Below, piece by piece: positions 45,306-55,222 of a DNA stretch of 64,000 nt. The notes beneath the pieces are model-generated. The model was not told where the DNA came from and searched no databases. It was given only the letters and a program-made list of their open reading frames with translations. The DNA is from Shewanella pneumatophori (GTDB lineage Bacteria > Pseudomonadota > Gammaproteobacteria > Enterobacterales > Shewanellaceae). How positions within the stretch are numbered: the first letter of the stretch is position 1; each line of letters begins with the position of its first letter. Made by a program: the position numbers and the translations under genes. The DNA lies in assembly GCF_023283895.1 (NCBI RefSeq), contig NZ_JAKILB010000010.1, positions 1 to 64,000 of the forward strand. The letters run 5' to 3'.

Positions 45306-45620
45306 TTATATTTGGCTGAATTGCATAACGTTTTTGTTAACCTGCGGTAGGTCAATGGCTTTAACCTTGTACACTTTTACCCGTGAGAACAAGCGCCGCT
45401 TAGCACCGACTTGAATTAACGACTGCTCTTTGAGGTTGCCTACCGCCACACTCGATACTGTGCCGTTTGGCAGTGCAATCGTACTTGATTCTTTATCGCT
45501 GCTAATGACTCTAGCGCTATGAATACTACAACTACCGATCAAAGGGTCCACCACGGCAGTAAGTAAAAGGCCGAGTGAAAACACTAGGCCCAAGCTTAAA
45601 AAGAGATTACCAAAGTGCAT
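45306..45620 (-). CDS. Hypothetical membrane-anchored protein, 104 aa
   Basis: I do not recognise a family. A hydrophobic helix (about residues 5-26, ending TAVVDP) is followed by a small beta-rich domain (IHSARVISSDKESSTIALP, SLIQVGAKRRLFSRVKVYKV). It may be a periplasmic domain held by a single membrane segment. It starts 22 bases after the uvrA stop on the same strand, so co-transcription with uvrA is possible. Confidence 0.65.
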   Translation of the reverse strand: MHFGNLFLSLGLVFSLGLLLTAVVDPLIGSCSIHSARVISSDKESSTIALPNGTVSSVAVGNLKEQSLIQVGAKRRLFSRVKVYKVKAIDLPQVNKNVMQFSQI

Positions 45621-45642
45621 TTTTTGCTTTTTAAACCTTTAA

Positions 45643-48483
45643 TTACTTAGTTAAAAGTGGCTTTAAAAAGCGTGCGGTATGGGACTCGGTATGTTCTGCA
45701 ACTTCTTCAGGGGTACCGGCAACCAAAATGGTCCCACCGCCTGAGCCACCTTCAGGTCCAAGATCGATAATCCAGTCAGCGGTTTTAATCACATCAAGGT
45801 TATGCTCAATAACAACGATAGTGTTGCCGTGCGACTTGAGGCGATGCAGTACATCTAATAACAATTGAATATCTGCAAAGTGCAAACCTGTTGTTGGCTC
45901 ATCTAGAATGTACAGTGTTTTACCTGTATCACGTTTTGACAGCTCTTTGGCGAGTTTAACTCGCTGCGCTTCACCGCCTGATAAGGTAGTCGCACTTTGG
46001 CCTAAACGAATATAAGATAAGCCTACATCCATTAAGGTTTGTAGTTTACGGGCAACAGCAGGAATAGCCTCGAAGAACGGACGCGCTTCTTCAACTGTCA
46101 TCTGCAGCACTTCATGAATGTTTTTGCCTTTAAAGCGCACATCTAGTGTTTCGCGGTTATAGCGCTGACCTTTACAGCTATCACACGGCACATACACATC
46201 TGGTAAAAAGTGCATTTCTACCTTGATTAAGCCATCGCCCTGGCAAGCCTCACAGCGGCCACCTTTAACGTTAAACGAGAAACGACCAGGCTGATAACCA
46301 CGAGTTCGCGACTCTTGTGTTGCAGCAAATAGCTCACGAATTGGGGTGAAAATACCAGTATAAGTCGCAGGATTAGAGCGTGGTGTGCGGCCAATTGGGC
46401 TTTGGTCGATATCGACCACTTTATCGCAGTGATCCATACCCACGACTTTCTTATAAGGTGCTGGCTCATCAACAGTCGCGCCGTTAAGTTGCATGTGAGC
46501 AATTTTGTAGAATGTGTCATTAATCAGTGTTGATTTACCTGAGCCAGACACACCTGTGATACAGGTAAATAAACCAACAGGTATTTGCAAATCAACATCT
46601 TGTAGGTTGTTACCCGATGCGCCAAATAGCTCGATAAGCTTACTTGGGTTAAACTCAGTACGTTCAGTTTTGATGTGGATCTGCTTTTCACCAGACAGGT
46701 ACTGACCTGTGATGGACTCTTTGCAGTTAAGTAGGTCTTGTAAGGTTCCTTCACCAATCACTTGACCACCGTGCACACCGGCACCTGGGCCGATATCAAT
46801 CACGTGATCAGCCATACGAATCGCATCTTCATCGTGTTCAACCACAATCACAGTGTTACCGAGATCGCGCAGATGAATAAGGGTTTGTAGCAAGCGCTCG
46901 TTATCACGTTGATGCAGACCAATTGATGGTTCGTCTAACACGTACATTACGCCAACAAGGCCGGCACCAATTTGGCTGGCAAGACGAATTCGCTGCGCTT
47001 CACCGCCTGACAATGTGTCAGCAGAGCGTGAAAGACTTAAGTAATTCAAGCCAACATTCACTAAGAAGCCTAAGCGATCGCGTACCTCTTTAAGGATTTT
47101 TTCGGCAATTTGGGCGCGTTGGCCAGTTAGCTCCAGTTTGTCAAAGTAGTCCATGGCTTCGCCGATAGACCACTGAGTCAAAACAGGAAGATTTAGATCT
47201 TCAATAAACACGTTACGGGCTTCTTCACGCAGACGTGAGCCGCCACAGCTTTGGCAAGATTGTGTGTTGATAAATTTGGTTAGCTCATCACGTACCGCAT
47301 TTGACTCGGTTTCGCGGTAACGGCGATCCATGTTGTTTAAAATCCCTTCAAATGGGTGATTTCTAACAACGACATCGCCGCGGTCATTGATGTATTTAAA
47401 AGCAATGCTTTGTTTGCCTGAGCCGTAAAGTACAATTTTACGTACTTCGTCGCTTAGTTGCTCAAACGGCTTTTCAATATCAAATTTGTAATGCTCGGCA
47501 AGCGAGGTCAGCATTTGGAAGTAATAGAAATTACGTCTGTCCCAGCCGCGAATTGCACCGCCTGCTAATGAAAGCTCGGTGTTGGTGATCACGCGTTCAG
47601 GGTCAAAAAACTGCTGCACGCCTAAACCATCACAGGTTTGGCAAGCACCTGCAGGGTTGTTAAACGAGAATATGCGTGGCTCAAGTTCTGCCATTGAGTA
47701 GCCACAAACTGGGCAAGCAAAGTTAGCTGAGAACACATGCTCTTCAGGCTTATTTTTGCCTTCAGCAGGATCCATGCTGGCAATCTTGGCGATACCGCCT
47801 GAAAGCTCAAGCGCTGTTTCAAATGATTCGGCCAAACGCTGCTTGATATCACCACGTACTTTAAAGCGGTCGACCACCACTTCAATGGTGTGTTTGACGT
47901 GAAGATCTAGCTCTGGCGGATCGGTTAAATCGCAGACTTCACCATCGATACGGGCGCGGATATAACCTTGCGCAGATAAGCTTTCTAATAGCTTAACGTG
48001 CTCACCTTTACGGTTGTTAATCACTGGCGCGAGTAACATTTGACGGCTGTCTTCTGGCAGCTCAAGCACCTTGTCGACCATCTGGCTGACGGTTTGTGCG
48101 GCTAACGGCTCACCATGAGTTGGACAGCGCGGCTCACCAACACGAGCAAATAGCAGACGTAAATAATCGTAGATTTCGGTAATAGTACCCACGGTTGAAC
48201 GCGGGTTATGAGACGTTGATTTTTGTTCGATGGAAATTGCGGGGCTTAAACCTTCAATATGGTCAACATCTGGCTTTTCCATCAAGCTTAAGAATTGACG
48301 CGCATAAGCAGATAAAGACTCGACATAACGTCGTTGGCCTTCTGCATATAACGTATCAAACGCTAGAGAAGATTTACCTGAACCCGAAAGTCCTGTGATC
48401 ACGATAAGTTTGTCGCGAGGAATGGTCAGGTTGATGTTTTTAAGATTGTGGGTACGAGCACCACGTACTTCAATATTTTCCAT
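45643..48483 (-). CDS. uvrA: UvrABC excinuclease subunit A
   Basis: The damage-recognition ATPase of nucleotide excision repair. 946 residues, full length. It has two ABC ATPase modules ([12 protein letters not shown] and [12 protein letters not shown] as Walker A), two LSGGEAQR signature sequences, [13 protein letters not shown] and [14 protein letters not shown]alker B regions, and the zinc-finger cysteine pairs (CPVCGY and CQTC, then CEACQGDG and CDSCKGQR). It is divergent from the MFS gene, with ssb beyond, a common Shewanella/Vibrio order. No perfect LexA box is visible before it. Confidence 0.97.
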   Translation of the reverse strand: MENIEVRGARTHNLKNINLTIPRDKLIVITGLSGSGKSSLAFDTLYAEGQRRYVESLSAYARQFLSLMEKPDVDHIEGLSPAISIEQKSTSHNPRSTVGTITEIYDYLRLLFARVGEPRCPTHGEPLAAQTVSQMVDKVLELPEDSRQMLLAPVINNRKGEHVKLLESLSAQGYIRARIDGEVCDLTDPPELDLHVKHTIEVVVDRFKVRGDIKQRLAESFETALELSGGIAKIASMDPAEGKNKPEEHVFSANFACPVCGYSMAELEPRIFSFNNPAGACQTCDGLGVQQFFDPERVITNTELSLAGGAIRGWDRRNFYYFQMLTSLAEHYKFDIEKPFEQLSDEVRKIVLYGSGKQSIAFKYINDRGDVVVRNHPFEGILNNMDRRYRETESNAVRDELTKFINTQSCQSCGGSRLREEARNVFIEDLNLPVLTQWSIGEAMDYFDKLELTGQRAQIAEKILKEVRDRLGFLVNVGLNYLSLSRSADTLSGGEAQRIRLASQIGAGLVGVMYVLDEPSIGLHQRDNERLLQTLIHLRDLGNTVIVVEHDEDAIRMADHVIDIGPGAGVHGGQVIGEGTLQDLLNCKESITGQYLSGEKQIHIKTERTEFNPSKLIELFGASGNNLQDVDLQIPVGLFTCITGVSGSGKSTLINDTFYKIAHMQLNGATVDEPAPYKKVVGMDHCDKVVDIDQSPIGRTPRSNPATYTGIFTPIRELFAATQESRTRGYQPGRFSFNVKGGRCEACQGDGLIKVEMHFLPDVYVPCDSCKGQRYNRETLDVRFKGKNIHEVLQMTVEEARPFFEAIPAVARKLQTLMDVGLSYIRLGQSATTLSGGEAQRVKLAKELSKRDTGKTLYILDEPTTGLHFADIQLLLDVLHRLKSHGNTIVVIEHNLDVIKTADWIIDLGPEGGSGGGTILVAGTPEEVAEHTESHTARFLKPLLTK

Positions 48484-48748
48484 CTAGCGTTCAGATCTCA
48501 AAGCCGAAAAAAGTGGTTAAGTATCTCACAAATTTGCCTCAGGAAATAGACAGAACTGGCTATCAATTGTAGGTGACAAAACAGATTTTTCCATGGCGCA
48601 GCCCTTAACTCCTTTGATAGAGGCGCTTTGGCAAGCAAGAACTTAAAACATGGCTTGACTATACATCTTTAGTTTTTACTTTTGGGCTATGAAAAACTTC
48701 GTGATAAACTCCGCGACCTAATTAAGGTTGACTGATCAGGGCGGGGGC

Positions 48749-50116
48749 ATGGCCAACAACGGACTTTCTAAGACTGAGAAAAAAGTCGCGTTTTCTTTAG
48801 CCAGTGTATTTGGCTTACGCATGATGGGCTTGTTTATGATCATGCCTGTTTTTGCGCTTTATGGGCAACACCTTGAGGGATTCTCGCCTTTATGGGTGGG
48901 TATTGCGATTGGCGCATATGGTTTAACGCAAGCAATTCTACAGATCCCAATGGGGATTTTATCTGACAAATTTGGCCGCAAACCCATCATCTTAGCCGGA
49001 TTACTTATTTTTGCTCTCGGTAGCTTAGTAGCTGCCAATGCCGAAACCATTTACGGCGTGGTCGCTGGGCGCGCCTTACAAGGCATGGGCGCAATTGCTG
49101 CGGCGGTTTTGGCGTTAGCTGCTGACTTAACCCGTGATGAGCAGCGCACTAAAGTGATGGCGATTATCGGTATGTGTATCGGTTTTTCGTTCGCGTTATC
49201 ACTGCTCGTTGGCCCGATTGTAGCGCAGCATCTAGGCTTGTCAGGGCTATTCTTTATGACCGCAGGTCTTGCATTGCTGGGTATGGTTATCGTACAGGCT
49301 TTAGTTCCTAATCCTATTTCACAAGCACCTAAGGGCGATACGGTTGCTGCGCCAGAAAAGCTCAAGCGCATGTTAATGGACCCGCAGTTATTTAGACTCG
49401 ATGCCGGTATTTTTATCCTGCATTTAGTCTTGACCGCTGTGTTCGTCGCCCTGCCACTGGATCTCGTCGATGCTGGACTTGCCAAAGAAGAGCACTGGAT
49501 GCTGTATTTTCCTGCCTTTATGGGCGCGTTCTTTTTAATGGTACCGCTGATTATTATTGGGGTTAAGCGCAATAATACTAAAGGCATGTTCCAAGTTGCA
49601 CTGCTGATTATGATGGCCGCTCTAGGTTCAATGGCTATGTTTGCTGATAACTTAATTATGTTAAGTATTGCAGTGGTGCTGTTCTTTACCGGCTTTAATT
49701 ACCTAGAAGCATCACTACCAAGCCTAATTGCAAAATTTTGCCCTGTGGGTGATAAAGGCTCGGCGATGGGCGTTTATTCTACTAGTCAATTTTTAGGTGC
49801 ATTTTGTGGTGGTTTATTAGGCGGTGGCGCCTATGAATTATTAGGTGCATCAGGGGTATTTGCCGTTGCATTAGGCTTGATGGTTATTTGGTTTTTATTG
49901 ACCTTTGGCATGAAAAATCCAGTGCTTTTGAAGAGTTACACATTAGAAGCTAATGTGACTGATAAACAGAGTGCAGTGAGCATGGCGACTGAGTTGTCGG
50001 CACTTACCGGTGTGTCAGAAGCGATAGTAGTACTCGAAGAGAAAGTGGCTTATTTAAAAGTAGATGACCATTTCGATTTGAGAGAAGCCAGAGCTGTGTT
50101 ACGCTCTGTCGATTAG
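48749..50116 (+). CDS. MFS transporter, YajR-like with C-terminal YAM domain
   Basis: About 455 residues. Twelve membrane helices include the MFS motif GILSDKFGRKPIIL after helix 2 and the RALQGMGAIAAAVLAL segment. After the last helix a cytosolic tail of about 55 residues (TELSALTGVSEAIVVLEEKV and AYLKVDDHFDLREARAVLRSV) resembles the ferredoxin-like YAM domain of E. coli YajR. The substrate is unknown. ATG 48749 with AGGGCGGGGG just before it is better than TTG 48728. Confidence 0.88.
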   Translation: MANNGLSKTEKKVAFSLASVFGLRMMGLFMIMPVFALYGQHLEGFSPLWVGIAIGAYGLTQAILQIPMGILSDKFGRKPIILAGLLIFALGSLVAANAETIYGVVAGRALQGMGAIAAAVLALAADLTRDEQRTKVMAIIGMCIGFSFALSLLVGPIVAQHLGLSGLFFMTAGLALLGMVIVQALVPNPISQAPKGDTVAAPEKLKRMLMDPQLFRLDAGIFILHLVLTAVFVALPLDLVDAGLAKEEHWMLYFPAFMGAFFLMVPLIIIGVKRNNTKGMFQVALLIMMAALGSMAMFADNLIMLSIAVVLFFTGFNYLEASLPSLIAKFCPVGDKGSAMGVYSTSQFLGAFCGGLLGGGAYELLGASGVFAVALGLMVIWFLLTFGMKNPVLLKSYTLEANVTDKQSAVSMATELSALTGVSEAIVVLEEKVAYLKVDDHFDLREARAVLRSVD

Positions 50117-50148
50117 TAAAAATTTAATATACGTTCCAGGAGATTTCA

Positions 50149-50817
50149 ATGGCTAGTCGTGGTGTCAATAAAGTAATTTTGGTCGGTAATTTAGGACAAG
50201 ATCCTGAAGTACGTTACATGCCAAATGGCAATGCCGTAGCCAACATTACCGTGGCGACAAGTGAGTCTTGGAAAGACCAACAAGGTCAACAGCAAGAGCG
50301 TACTGAATGGCACCGTGTTGTGATGTTCGGCAAACTAGCTGAAATCACTGGTGAGTATTTACGTAAAGGCTCTCAAGTTTACCTTGAAGGCAAACTACAG
50401 ACTCGTAAGTGGAAAGACCAAAGCGGTCAAGATCGTTACAGCACTGAAGTGGTTGTTGATCAAGGTGGTAGCATGCAAATGCTAGGTAGCCGTAACCAAA
50501 ATGCTGGTGCTCCATCTCAAGGTGGCAACCAGAACTATGGTGGCCAGCAACAGCAGCAAGGTGGTTATGGTTCACAGCAACAGCAGCAACCACAGCAAAA
50601 TAGTTACCAGCCGAAGCCACAAGCTCCAGCTCAGCAAGGTGGTTACCAACAGCAACCGCAACAGCAGCAACAAGCACCTCAACAAGGTGGTTATGCACCT
50701 AAGCCACAATCTGCACCAGCTCCGCAGCAAGCGCCACAACAGCGTCCAGCTCCGCAGCCACAGCAGAACTTCACTCCAGATTTGGATGATGGCTGGGATG
50801 ACGATATTCCGTTCTAG
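50149..50817 (+). CDS. ssb: Single-stranded DNA-binding protein
   Basis: 222 residues. The OB-fold (about 1-112) has [20 protein letters not shown] and [21 protein letters not shown] long Q/P/G-rich disordered linker of about 90 residues follows, and the protein ends in the acidic tip [12 protein letters not shown] that binds partner repair proteins. It coats single-stranded DNA in replication and repair. CAGGAG precedes the ATG. The glutamine-rich linker is longer than in E. coli SSB (177 residues in total). Confidence 0.96.
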   Translation: MASRGVNKVILVGNLGQDPEVRYMPNGNAVANITVATSESWKDQQGQQQERTEWHRVVMFGKLAEITGEYLRKGSQVYLEGKLQTRKWKDQSGQDRYSTEVVVDQGGSMQMLGSRNQNAGAPSQGGNQNYGGQQQQQGGYGSQQQQQPQQNSYQPKPQAPAQQGGYQQQPQQQQQAPQQGGYAPKPQSAPAPQQAPQQRPAPQPQQNFTPDLDDGWDDDIPF

Positions 50818-50863
50818 ATCTCACTTGAGCCAAGTATGGCAATAAAGTTAGCGTGAACATTGA

Positions 50864-50890
50864 AAGCCCAGCGAGTAGCTGGGCTTTTTT
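50864..50890 (+). terminator. Terminator of ssb
   Basis: The stem AAGCCCAGC (50864-50872) and GCTGGGCTT (50878-50886) with a 5-base loop runs into a T tail to 50890. Confidence 0.92.
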
Positions 50891-51104
50891 ATGGCTGTAA
50901 TTCGTAAAACATAATCCTACCCAAATGTACTACGCCTTTTTTCTACGTTTGTTCGCTTTGCTGCAAACCGGTTAAAGCAGGCGTCAAAACCAATTCAATT
51001 ACTGCTAGTGTAGAAAACCGATAAGTCGATGGGCTTAGTCGTGCCAGTTGCAAGCGGGTTTATTTGAATATTGCTACTTATTAAATGCAGGGGTTGTATT
51101 TGCG

Positions 51105-51500
51105 ATGCGGGTAAAGCTTTCAATTTTTTTACTGATTTTTTGCTGTTCATTGCCTACTTGGGCGCAGGACAGCGATATTGAGATCAGTGGCTTAGTAATT
51201 GATAGAACCTTAACGCGCTTTGGCAAGGACTTTAGTTTTTACTATTCAAGTTATTGGCGAGACTTGCCGTTTACACAGGGCTTTAATGTCACTTTATATG
51301 AGACGGTTTTCCCTCAAGCTGGAACCTTGCTTACTTTGGAGGTTAATGGCGTTACGATCTATAAAACTCACTTTGGGCGCAGAGCTAGCCCGATAAAAGA
51401 AAGAGCAGAACAAGCTATATTACTCACCATAGATCATCTTGCTCGAGTTAGAGCAAATGCCATTACAGGGGAGTTAGCAGATAGTTCAGACGGATATTAG
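51105..51500 (+). CDS. csgE: Curli assembly protein CsgE
   Basis: A periplasmic gate factor that caps the CsgG channel and helps deliver curlin subunits. About 131 residues with a signal peptide (residues 1-21, ending PTWAQ) and the CsgE-type mature sequence (EISGLVIDRTLTRFGKDFSF and YYSSYWRDLP, then NVTLYETVFPQAGTLLTLEV). ATG 51105 gives a clean signal peptide; an earlier GTG/TTG-type start at 51048 adds 19 unlikely residues. It is the first gene of csgEFG. Confidence 0.92.
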   Translation: MRVKLSIFLLIFCCSLPTWAQDSDIEISGLVIDRTLTRFGKDFSFYYSSYWRDLPFTQGFNVTLYETVFPQAGTLLTLEVNGVTIYKTHFGRRASPIKERAEQAILLTIDHLARVRANAITGELADSSDGY

Positions 51501-51510
51501 GATAACTAAA

Positions 51511-51897
51511 ATGAATAACAGGATGTTAATTTTAGCCACTGCATTCTTGGCTAATTCAGTACAGGCAACAGAGTTAGTTTATACGCCAATTAATCCCAGT
51601 TTTGGCGGCTCAGCGCTTAATGGATCTTATTTGCTTAATAAGGCGAATGCACAAAATGATCATACCGCCAAAACGACGGAAGAGGATTTTGTTTCTCGTT
51701 TTAAAGAGTCTCTAGAGCGCAATATTATGAATACTATTACCCGTGGTGTCGCCAGCGGGGAAATTACTGATGGAACATACGATACGGGGGACTTCCGGAT
51801 TGAAGTGGCCTCTATTGGTGGTGGAGTGATGCTTACTATCACCAATTTAATCACTGGTGAAGTCACAGTGATTGAAATGCCAACATACGGAGGGTAA
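51511..51897 (+). CDS. csgF: Curli assembly protein CsgF
   Basis: CsgF sits in the outer part of the CsgG channel and couples the nucleator to the secretion pore. 128 residues with a signal peptide (to about residue 19, QATE) followed by LVYTPINPSFGGSALNGSYLLNKANAQN, the strongly conserved N-terminal CsgF segment that inserts into CsgG. AGGA before the ATG. It lies 10 bases after csgE and 3 bases before csgG, clearly one operon. Confidence 0.95.
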   Translation: MNNRMLILATAFLANSVQATELVYTPINPSFGGSALNGSYLLNKANAQNDHTAKTTEEDFVSRFKESLERNIMNTITRGVASGEITDGTYDTGDFRIEVASIGGGVMLTITNLITGEVTVIEMPTYGG

Positions 51898-51900
51898 AAC

Positions 51901-52662
51901 ATGAAACGTTTAACTACTTTTATGATTGCACTTGGTTTGTGTGGCTGCAGTCTTATTCCTAAGCCTGAGCTAAATATAACAGAGGCCAAGCTCAACCCAA
52001 CTAGCGAAACGATGCAGGCGCTAATGGCGAAACCTGGCCCTAAGTTTCCAATTCCTGTCGCTGTTTACTCTTTTAGAGATCAAACAGGGCAATATAAGCC
52101 ACAGCAAAATGTTAGTTCTTTTTCAACCGCTGTAACTCAAGGCGCTACCTCTATGTTAGTGCAAACGCTGCTTGATTCTAAGTGGTTTACGCCAGTTGAA
52201 AGAGAGGGGCTGCAGAATTTACTGACTGAGCGAAAAATAACTAAAAAGCAGCCTGCTAAATCTAAGAAAGAGGATGTGCCACAGTTAACCAATGCTCGCT
52301 TGCTATTAGAGGGGGGCATTATTAGCTATGAGACTAACATTAGCACTGGTGGTGCCGGCGTAGAATATTACGGTATAGGTGCTTCGGAGATGTATCGTGA
52401 AGATCAAGTGACTATTTACTTGCGCGCCGTAGATGTACATACGGGCAAAGTTATGATGTCAGTTTCAACGACTAAGCGGGTATTTTCCCAAGAAATGCGT
52501 GCAGGTTTAATCCGTTTTACTAGCCTTAATCGACTTGCTGAGGCAGAGGTTGGATTTACTACCAATGAGCCGGTGCAGTTTTGTGTATTACAAGCCATTG
52601 AGCTCGCTGTTGCCGAATTGGTAGATAAAGGCGTTGCCATGGGATACTGGGCGCCAGCTTAA
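51901..52662 (+). CDS. csgG: Curli secretion channel lipoprotein CsgG
   Basis: The nonameric outer-membrane pore that exports curlins. 253 residues, somewhat shorter than the E. coli protein. Signal peptide with lipobox LCGCSL (cysteine at residue 16), then the CsgG features: FPIPVAVYSFRDQTGQYKPQ, GATSMLVQTLLDSKWFTPVERE and GLQNLLTERK, LLEGGIISYETN and the transmembrane hairpin region VTIYLRAVDVHTGKVMMSVS. GGAGGG precedes the ATG. Confidence 0.95.
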   Translation: MKRLTTFMIALGLCGCSLIPKPELNITEAKLNPTSETMQALMAKPGPKFPIPVAVYSFRDQTGQYKPQQNVSSFSTAVTQGATSMLVQTLLDSKWFTPVEREGLQNLLTERKITKKQPAKSKKEDVPQLTNARLLLEGGIISYETNISTGGAGVEYYGIGASEMYREDQVTIYLRAVDVHTGKVMMSVSTTKRVFSQEMRAGLIRFTSLNRLAEAEVGFTTNEPVQFCVLQAIELAVAELVDKGVAMGYWAPA

Positions 52663-52931
52663 CTACCACAAGTTATAGATCTATGTGAATAGGCTCTGCA
52701 AGGGCCTTTTCTTGGTTATCTTTTATTTAGTATTCAATATTCAGTCCTTTCTACCTCGTACCTTTTTATTTACGGATAATTTGGTTGTTAAAGCAGCTTT
52801 TTGTAGCTATTCACTTCGCAATGTTATATTAATGTTAAGTGCTTATTGCCGCAGCGGAGTAGTGCAGAGGAGCAAAGGATTACCTTACTCTTTAACATTT
52901 GTGGCTCAGTCAGATTCATGGAGAGAATTCA

Positions 52932-53597
52932 ATGAGTAAAATTGATGAGTTAGTGTTTATTCATCAGGTTGCATCACCTTGTCATTTGGCTATTTTAGCC
53001 GAATCAATTGGCTTAAAAACTCGAGTGATAAAAAAGCCTTCGGATTTAGTTTTGGCAAAGGAATGTAATCGTTTTTTTCTAGTCGCTCAAAAAGGAACTG
53101 CACTAGATAGCAAAGGGATCCCGTTGGTTGCTGCTAGATTAGTGTCGCAATATCCAATTGCGCTATACCAAGTTGAGCGCAATACCTTAGATCCTAAGGC
53201 CGCAATGTTGCTTGGCATTAAAGGTTTATTGTATGCCGATCAGGGTATGGATTTACTACTGACGGGTTTGCGTAAAATGGTTGCTAATGAGCTGTGGTAC
53301 GACAGGGTTTTGCTTAGCGAAATGTTTAATCATTTGGTTAAGCGTCTTGATAACGGTGGAGAGTCATTACAGGACACTGTTGTTATGCTACAAATGCTAA
53401 CCGATCGCGAAAGAACCATTATCCAACTTGTTTCAAGTGGTGCGCGTAATAAAGAGATTGCTCATCAACTTTGTATTAGTGAGCATACAGTCAAAGCGCA
53501 TATATCTTCTATTTTCAGAAAGACACAATCACGTAATAGAGTTGAGTTATTACGTTGGGCACAGACTTATCAAAGCCAATTTGAGCTGTGTTCTTAG
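52932..53597 (+). CDS. CsgD-like LuxR-family transcriptional regulator
   Basis: About 221 residues. The N-terminal part (about 1-140) is a degenerate receiver-like domain, as in CsgD. The C-terminal LuxR/GerE helix-turn-helix has LTDRERTIIQLVSSGARNKE, then IAHQLCISEHTVKAHISSIF. ATG 52932 has GGAGAG upstream and is preferred to 52899. It lies between csgEFG and csgBA and likely controls the curli genes, but sequence identity with E. coli csgD is modest, so the symbol is withheld. In E. coli the order is csgDEFG; here csgD-like comes after csgG. Confidence 0.85.
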   Translation: MSKIDELVFIHQVASPCHLAILAESIGLKTRVIKKPSDLVLAKECNRFFLVAQKGTALDSKGIPLVAARLVSQYPIALYQVERNTLDPKAAMLLGIKGLLYADQGMDLLLTGLRKMVANELWYDRVLLSEMFNHLVKRLDNGGESLQDTVVMLQMLTDRERTIIQLVSSGARNKEIAHQLCISEHTVKAHISSIFRKTQSRNRVELLRWAQTYQSQFELCS

Positions 53598-53650
53598 GTC
53601 ATTTTGCGATTTAAAGTTAGTGATTTAGTTTATGTATTTCACATATTAAG

Positions 53651-53677
53651 AAAGGGAGCTAGCGCTCCCTTTTTTAA
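53651..53677. terminator. Bidirectional terminator between csgD-like and csgA-like genes
   Basis: AAAGGGAGC (53651-53659) and GCTCCCTTT (53664-53672) form a stem around TAGC, with T residues after it on the plus strand and AT-rich sequence leftward. It lies between two convergent genes and can serve both. Confidence 0.87.
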
Positions 53678-53698
53678 TTTTTACTTTTAGTCTAGCTT

Positions 53699-55210
53699 CT
53701 AGTTTTGCATCACTGTAGCAGTGTTGAAATCACCAGTTTGAGAAACGTTAATTACGTTGCCTGAACCAGTTTGTGAACCCATAACTAAGTTGTCATTACC
53801 TGTTTGTGCGATATTCAGGCTGTTATCAACTCCGCTAACTTCAAAAGAATCGATACTTTCACCACCAACCCAGTTACCGTTACCTGTTTGTGCGATTGTT
53901 GCAATATTCTCATCGCCAACAATAATTAGGTCGATAAGGTTAAGCTCACCCTCTTGGGTCATTTCAACTTCAGTATTATCAAAACCAACAACCGAAACTA
54001 AGGCTTCGTTTGCATTGCCATCTTGCTCAATATCAACATCGTTACCAAAACCTACCACATCAGCGTATCCGAAGTTTTCATTACCTTCTTGCGCTATTTC
54101 GATACCGTTATCATCAAATTGTGTGAAAGCAACAGCTTGGTTATCATCACCATCAGACATGATTGATACATCATTATCGTTACCATATTGACCGATAGTG
54201 GCAAAGTTCCCCGTTCCTTCTTGATCTAGCATTAAGCTATTTTGGTCACCAAAAACTTGGAACTCAGCACCATTGTTATCGCCATCTTGTTCGATGCGAA
54301 TCATGTTGTCGCTACCCTGAATTTCAGCAATTAACGTATCGCCAATAGTGTTAGACATACCATCTTGTTCTATTTCGATATCGTTATCATCGCCAGTTGC
54401 TAGTGCTAGGAAAGCTGTATTGCTAGTGCCTATTTGATCTATTTCAATTTCATTTTCAGAACCAGTCAGCTCATATACAAAACCTGTGTTGCTATCGCCT
54501 TCTTGCGATACGATAAAGTTGTTGTTGTCTCCTTCAACACCTTTTACTGCACCAAGGTTATCATTACCTTCTTGATACACTTCAACGTCATTGTTATTGC
54601 CAACATTAGGTGTAATGTCCAATGACACAAAACCTGCTACGTTATTATCACCGAACTGGGTAATATCACCGTCATTAGCATCACCCTCTACACGAAATGT
54701 TGCAAAGTTATTGTTTCCGTCTTGTTCTACGTAACTTGTATTTTCGTCACCGATTAACTCAACTACTGCGCTGTTTTGCTCACCTAGTTGAGTAACGGTC
54801 GCTTCGTTGCCATCGCCAGTGATATCGATATCTGTTTCACTGAAGAAGCCGCTTTGCTCTACAGTGAGTGAGTTGTCGTTGCCTGTTACGTCAGCTGCTG
54901 AAATATGCCAATCTTCAGTTTGGTTGATATCAATCACATTACCTTCACCAGTTGAGTCAACATAAGCTTCATGCCATACGCCGTCTTGAACAACGTTTGC
55001 TTCTTGTGCATCACCAGTTTGATCAACAGTAGCAATGTTTAGATCTCCTGTTTGGTTTACCGTAGCATCCTGGCCAAAAACTGCGCCTGATGCAGCTGTT
55101 GTTTGAGTAATTTCTGCAGTGTTAGCTGAATCCGCTAGCGCAGCGCTGCTCATACCTAAACTTGCTGTAATGGCTAACGCAATCATAGTTTTAGTTGTTT
55201 GCGATCTCAT
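53699..55210 (-). CDS. csgA: Very large curlin, CsgA-like major fibre subunit
   Basis: 503 residues with a signal peptide (to about residue 26, ALADS). Nearly the whole mature protein is built from about 40 short strand units of 11-12 residues, or about 20 curlin repeats. Units of the type EQDGNNNFA or SQTGSGNVI alternate with units such as LTGSENEIE or VVGFGNDVD that lack the glutamine. E. coli CsgA has five repeats in 151 residues. The protein is very acidic (many D, E) and has no cysteine after the signal. It is the fibre-forming candidate, exported through CsgG. Another family name would be curlin-associated repeat protein; csgA is used by role and position. Confidence 0.88.
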   Translation of the reverse strand: MRSQTTKTMIALAITASLGMSSAALADSANTAEITQTTAASGAVFGQDATVNQTGDLNIATVDQTGDAQEANVVQDGVWHEAYVDSTGEGNVIDINQTEDWHISAADVTGNDNSLTVEQSGFFSETDIDITGDGNEATVTQLGEQNSAVVELIGDENTSYVEQDGNNNFATFRVEGDANDGDITQFGDNNVAGFVSLDITPNVGNNNDVEVYQEGNDNLGAVKGVEGDNNNFIVSQEGDSNTGFVYELTGSENEIEIDQIGTSNTAFLALATGDDNDIEIEQDGMSNTIGDTLIAEIQGSDNMIRIEQDGDNNGAEFQVFGDQNSLMLDQEGTGNFATIGQYGNDNDVSIMSDGDDNQAVAFTQFDDNGIEIAQEGNENFGYADVVGFGNDVDIEQDGNANEALVSVVGFDNTEVEMTQEGELNLIDLIIVGDENIATIAQTGNGNWVGGESIDSFEVSGVDNSLNIAQTGNDNLVMGSQTGSGNVINVSQTGDFNTATVMQN

Positions 55211-55222
55211 TTGACGCTCCCT

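Noticed and set aside
48484..48748. LexA (SOS) box between uvrA and the MFS gene
   Set aside because: Only a weak CTGG-N8-TGTA-like match is present; no sequence fits CTGT-N8-ACAG closely enough to claim a site.
50345..50845. Long frames overlapping the ssb linker on both strands
   Set aside because: They result from the CAG/CAA-rich repeats that encode the glutamine-rich linker. The OB-fold and acidic tip are in the ssb frame.
52685..52939. An 84-codon open frame upstream of the csgD-like gene
   Set aside because: It overlaps the start of the regulator, has no convincing ribosome site and a haphazard composition. More likely leader sequence.
53699..55210. Short DNA-level repeats that could be mistaken for a CRISPR or minisatellite
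   Set aside because: They follow the codon pattern of a curlin protein with a signal peptide and an open frame of 503 codons. Units vary in sequence and there are no equal spacers or cas genes.
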